Source of the DNA: Lachnospiraceae bacterium | GTDB lineage: Bacteria; Bacillota; Clostridia; Lachnospirales; Lachnospiraceae | Reading direction: 5' to 3' | DNA length: 8,010 bases | Assembly: GCA_009774535.1 (NCBI GenBank) | Contig: VSNY01000178.1 | Location: forward strand, 1 to 8,010 | Part shown: positions 5,602 through 8,010 of the stretch, in pieces | Layout: each line of letters begins with the position of its first letter | Position numbering within the stretch: the first letter of the stretch is position 1 | The notes under the pieces: generated by a model | Database searches by the model: none | What the model was told of the DNA's origin: nothing | Seen by the model: the letters and a program-made list of their open reading frames with translations, nothing else | Translations under genes and position numbers: made by a program

Positions 5602-6255
5602 ATGTGGTGTCCACAATGCAGATCTGAATACCGTGACGGCATTACTGTATGTAACGATTGCGGAGTCCCTTTGGTAAAAACCCTTCCCGTCGAAATCGAC
5701 CCCTCCCCGGCGCAGCACCAGGCAAGAGCCTTAGACCGCGCGGACAGCCTGGAACATATGCGGGCGCTTTCGGATGGAAACAAAGCTTACGTCGAAATGC
5801 AGGCAAAATATGAAGATATGAAATCGACTGCTTACTCTTTTATACTCGTAGGAGCCGCGGGGCTGATTTTAATGGCGCTGATTTTTGCCGGAATGATTCC
5901 TTTACAGTTTGCTGCCTATATGAAAAGCATTATGGGGGTTGTTATGGGCGGCATGTTTTTTCTTTTTCTTGTCATTGGTATCCGTTCTTATATGCAGCTT
6001 GGGGGCCTGAAACAAAAGGTATTAAAAGAAACGGAAGATACCGAAGCGGCTAAGAACTGGTTTTTTGACCAGTTCAGCGCAAAGTCTGTGGATGTATCGC
6101 TGGATATCCAGAAACAGGAACCATTGCAGCAGAAATTTTTCAGACGCAGTCATTTTATAAAACAGCAGCTGCAGGGACAGTTTCCGGATTTTGCGGAACC
6201 TTTTGTGGATTATTTGGCGGAGCAGTTTTATGAGGAATTGTTTCCGCAGGACTAA
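5602..6255 (+). CDS. Zinc-ribbon membrane protein of unknown function, two transmembrane segments
   Basis: The 217-residue protein starts with a compact zinc ribbon, MWCPQCRSEYRDGITVCNDC. Cys3, Cys6, Cys17 and Cys20 form two CxxC knuckles, as in clostridial membrane proteins with an N-terminal zinc-ribbon. A hydrophilic linker (21-75) follows, then membrane segments at about 76-99 and 107-130 separated by a very short loop, then a charged C-terminal domain (131-217). Both ends are therefore probably cytoplasmic, with a hairpin in the membrane. ATG 5602 is chosen because AGGAGG lies seven to eight bases upstream and the Cys motif follows at once. An in-frame extension to 5455 would read through the promoter and is unlikely. 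It is divergent from rlmH and upstream of xpt. I do not recognise a specific function; the C-terminal part shows no motif I know. Confidence 0.85.
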   Translation: MWCPQCRSEYRDGITVCNDCGVPLVKTLPVEIDPSPAQHQARALDRADSLEHMRALSDGNKAYVEMQAKYEDMKSTAYSFILVGAAGLILMALIFAGMIPLQFAAYMKSIMGVVMGGMFFLFLVIGIRSYMQLGGLKQKVLKETEDTEAAKNWFFDQFSAKSVDVSLDIQKQEPLQQKFFRRSHFIKQQLQGQFPDFAEPFVDYLAEQFYEELFPQD

Positions 6256-6274
6256 GCGGATTTGTAACGATCCG
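6243..6274 (+). other. Competing small hairpins over the end of the zinc-ribbon gene
   Basis: TCCGC (6243-6247) can pair with GCGGA (6256-6260) across the stop codon. CGGAT (6257-6261) can instead pair with ATCCG (6270-6274), followed by TAAATTTTG. The two stems exclude each other. The second looks like a weak terminator. Regulatory meaning is not established. Confidence 0.3.
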
Positions 6275-6300
6275 TAAATTTTGCGTCAGCTGCTGAAAAA

Positions 6301-6340
6301 ATATCCGGACACGCTCTGGATCAAGGAGGATATGGGATAT
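6301..6340 (+). promoter_or_regulatory. Inverted repeats that could mask the xpt ribosome binding site
   Basis: ATATCC (6301-6306) is complementary to GGATAT at 6328-6333, which overlaps the end of the Shine-Dalgarno, and to a second GGATAT at 6335-6340, which overlaps the start codon. An inner stem TCCGGA/TCTGGA (6304-6309 with 6315-6320, one G-T pair) shares bases and would compete. Folding is inferred by eye only. Confidence 0.3.
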
Positions 6341-6920
6341 GAAATTATTGGAAGAAAAAGTGCTGAAAGAAGGCATTGCGGTAAATGAGAATATTTTAAA
6401 AGTGGATGGCTTTATTAACCATCAGGCAGATCCGGTGCTGATGCGGGCGATCGGGGAAGATTTTGCGAATCATTTTAAAAATCAGGGGATTACCAAAATT
6501 GTCACCATTGAAAGTTCGGGCATCGCGCCTGCGCTGATGACGGCTGCCGCTATGGGAGTTCCGCTGCTGATTTTGAAAAAATCGCCGTCGCGGGTGTTAA
6601 ATGAAGACTTGTATCAGACCGTTGTCACCTCTTATACAAAGGGGACGAGTTACGAACTGACGCTCGCCAGCCGTCTGCTGGATGAACGGGACCATGTGCT
6701 GATTATTGATGATTTTCTGGCAAATGGAGAAGCGGCTACCGGAGCGGTGCGGCTGATCCGCAAGGCGCATGCGACGATCGCAGGGATTGGGATCTTAATT
6801 GAAAAGGCTTTTCAGCCGGGACGCGCCAAGCTGGAGGAACAAGGGTTTTGCGTTTATGCGCAGGTAAGGATCGGAAGGCTTTCAAAAGATGTGATTGAAT
6901 TAGTATCTAAGGAACTTTAA
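6339..6920 (+). CDS. xpt: Xanthine phosphoribosyltransferase
   Basis: The 193-residue protein has the length and sequence pattern of Gram-positive Xpt, which converts xanthine and PRPP to XMP in purine salvage in the cytoplasm. The family opening MKLLEEKVLKEG...NILKVDGFINHQADP is present. TIESSGIAPALMTAA (57-70) forms part of the substrate pocket. The PRPP-binding signature VLIIDDFLANGEAA (120-133) is intact with its paired aspartates D124 and D125. IEKAFQPGR (155-163) matches the conserved purine-side segment. AAGGAGGA (6323-6330) lies eight bases before ATG 6339, and family homology begins at this Met. The gene follows the zinc-ribbon gene by 83 bases on the same strand. No guanine/xanthine riboswitch, which often precedes xpt in Firmicutes, can be seen in that gap, so it may be transcribed from upstream. 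Confidence 0.96.
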   Translation: MKLLEEKVLKEGIAVNENILKVDGFINHQADPVLMRAIGEDFANHFKNQGITKIVTIESSGIAPALMTAAAMGVPLLILKKSPSRVLNEDLYQTVVTSYTKGTSYELTLASRLLDERDHVLIIDDFLANGEAATGAVRLIRKAHATIAGIGILIEKAFQPGRAKLEEQGFCVYAQVRIGRLSKDVIELVSKEL

Positions 6921-6946
6921 GATGCGGGCAGGATGCCAGAATCACA

Positions 6947-7008
6947 AAACAGCATGTCAGAAGCGCATACACATCCGAATCATTCGGGGCGCTCCTGACA
7001 TGCTGTTT
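6947..7008. terminator. Long hairpin with nested inner hairpin, probable bidirectional terminator
   Basis: AAACAGCATGTCAG (6947-6960) pairs perfectly with CTGACATGCTGTTT (6995-7008). After one A/C mismatch the stem continues AGCGC/GCGCT (6962-6966 with 6989-6993). The loop holds a second stem CCGAA-TCA-TTCGG (6975-6987). It lies between convergent xpt and the lipoprotein gene, and each strand ends the stem with a short T run (TTTCG on plus, TTTTG on minus), so it can serve both. Confidence 0.75.
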
Positions 7009-7099
7009 CGTTCGTTGAACTTAAGCATATAACAGCAGAAACACGTTTATTTGAATGTCTCAAGTTTCAAGCTGTAACAACATCTTAACACCTGCGTTA

Positions 7100-7900
7100 T
7101 TAGTTCTCTCCAGAAATCTGCCGCTGTAAAGTCCGGAAAATCCCCGCATTTAGTCCACTAAACAGCAACTGTGTTTCCTGGACAAGAATGGTATGCATAT
7201 GTGCCGTCTTCGTAAATGTATCCCAAGTGATACCGTTTTCCCCATCCACCATTCCAGGAACAACATAATATTTTTTCCACTTTTCCCGATAGGTTTCAGA
7301 TTCTTTTTTCGGTATGGAGGATACAATAAAATCAGATCCCCAGAATTTTACCTGTTCAGACTCTTTGTGTTCTACTGGCTGCGGAAGATCCCTAGGATTA
7401 CTTTTATTATATTCATACATGGTAATCTCAGAAAGAGTCTCTCCATATTTTTTTCGCATCTCATTTAAAACAGCTTCCATATCCGTATCTTGCGGATATG
7501 TTACAAGAACTGTAACAAGCTCATGATCGCCGGTCAGTTCTAAAAAACGTTCATCAAAGACAGTCTGCGCCTGATCAAGCAGATCCTGGTTTTCCATCCA
7601 TTTCTCGGTTAGTTCTCTTTCCATCATATGTTCATAGTCATAAAACTGAAAATCTACAAATTTCGTTTTAGCGCCAAATAATTCATAGCCTTCCATATAC
7701 AGTTTGGAATTAGTACCATATGGGTCTACATAAGTATAGTCAATGTCTTTTTCCTCCAGCTTTAAAGCGTCAATCACTTCTTTGATACTCATTTCCCAAG
7801 TAGTCCCCGGAAATTCCAACGTTGTTGGCGCTTCTTTTTTCCCGCAGGAACATAAAAATAAAGAGCTGACAAGTAAGATAAAAATCATCCATTTTTTCAT
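7100..7900 (-). CDS. Putative lipoprotein of unknown function
   Basis: From ATG 7900 the protein has 266 residues. It begins with a type II signal peptide: MKKW, a hydrophobic stretch MIFILLVSSLFL, and lipobox LCSC with the lipidated cysteine at residue 19, so it should be anchored on the outer face of the membrane. The mature part starts with a charged linker, then FPGTTWEMSIKEVIDALKL, a pattern I recall from clostridial lipoproteins of unknown role. It continues with a mixed alpha/beta region rich in Tyr, Trp and acidic residues, and no catalytic motif is evident. The start is set by GGGAGGTG just upstream. An ATG at 7915 would overlap that site and displace the signal peptide by five residues. 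Tandem stop codons (TAATAA) end it. It probably follows the partial gene at the right edge in one operon. Confidence 0.87.
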   Translation of the reverse strand: MKKWMIFILLVSSLFLCSCGKKEAPTTLEFPGTTWEMSIKEVIDALKLEEKDIDYTYVDPYGTNSKLYMEGYELFGAKTKFVDFQFYDYEHMMERELTEKWMENQDLLDQAQTVFDERFLELTGDHELVTVLVTYPQDTDMEAVLNEMRKKYGETLSEITMYEYNKSNPRDLPQPVEHKESEQVKFWGSDFIVSSIPKKESETYREKWKKYYVVPGMVDGENGITWDTFTKTAHMHTILVQETQLLFSGLNAGIFRTLQRQISGEN

Positions 7901-7933
7901 GACAACACCTCCCATAGTATACTTCTGTCTGCT

Positions 7934-8010
7934 TTATGTCCCAGGCTTAAGTATCTCACATGTTTCCATCCCGAACTTCGCAGTCTTTGCAGTCTTTGCA
8001 GGCTTTGCAG
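7934..8010 (-). CDS. 3' end of an unidentified upstream gene (partial)
   Basis: The minus strand is open from the right edge to a TAA at 7934-7936. The last 24 residues read AKPAKTAKTAKFGMET followed by CEILKPGT, a Lys/Ala/Thr repeat then a compact tail that looks more protein-like than the other frames. It would end 33 bases before the lipoprotein ATG, leaving room for that gene's ribosome site. The other two minus frames are also open here (one ends at a TGA near 7957 with a Cys-Lys-Asp repeat, one at a TGA overlapping the lipoprotein ATG), because a 9-bp repeat leaves all frames open. The choice is therefore tentative. Confidence 0.4.
   Translation of the reverse strand, partial: AKPAKTAKTAKFGMETCEILKPGT
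7976..8010. repeat. 9-bp tandem repeat at the right edge
   Basis: Plus-strand units cttcgcagt, ctttgcagt, ctttgcagg and ctttgcag (7976, 7985, 7994, 8003) form nearly four copies and continue off the window. The period is a multiple of three, consistent with a coding repeat. Confidence 0.8.

Noticed and set aside
7961..8010. Plus-strand gene start at the right edge (ATG followed by SLQ repeats)
   Set aside because: No ribosome binding site precedes the ATG, and the minus-strand reading fits the lipoprotein operon better.

Overview
The window looks like chromosome of a low-to-mid-GC Gram-positive Firmicute, most likely a gut Lachnospiraceae-type clostridium. The signs are strong AGGAGG ribosome binding sites before almost every gene, a blaI/M56 antirepressor pair, an Lxx-Cys lipoprotein, a four-cysteine zinc-ribbon membrane protein, and an Rpn-family nuclease with a GIQK-repeat tail. 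The family is inferred from gene style, not from a marker gene.

Left part (1-2785, minus strand): a two-gene regulatory operon. A BlaI/MecI-type winged-helix repressor (2317-2697) overlaps by four bases (ATGA) a very long BlaR1/MecR1-like M56 membrane metalloprotease that runs off the left edge (at least 773 residues in one open frame). The promoter upstream of blaI has a TTGACA -35, a 17-base spacer and dyad-symmetric elements that could be the repressor's own operator. The protease's extracytoplasmic part shows no penicillin-binding module in the visible portion. It does carry an acidic stretch with Leu or Trp at every third residue, encoded by 18-bp tandem repeats.

Middle (2819-4924, minus strand): an Rpn/PD-(D/E)XK nuclease gene with a hairpin terminator downstream, then an AT-rich 251-bp spacer, then a HAD-superfamily hydrolase whose motif I lacks the usual second aspartate. 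The Rpn gene has perfect 12-bp repeats coding a four-residue repeat. Just upstream of the repeats is an internal Met codon with its own Shine-Dalgarno, which predicts a 69-residue in-frame C-terminal product like the intragenic RpnS antitoxins described for this family. This is the most interesting signal in the window.

Right part: rlmH (23S rRNA methyltransferase, minus strand) is divergent from a zinc-ribbon, two-membrane-segment protein of unknown function, followed on the plus strand by xpt (xanthine phosphoribosyltransferase). A long hairpin with a nested inner hairpin separates xpt from a convergent lipoprotein gene of unknown function. At the right edge are 9-bp tandem repeats that probably belong to the 3' end of a further minus-strand gene.

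Most real genes here are housekeeping or solitary. The only clear functional partnerships are blaI with its antirepressor and, if real, the nuclease with its internal antitoxin.
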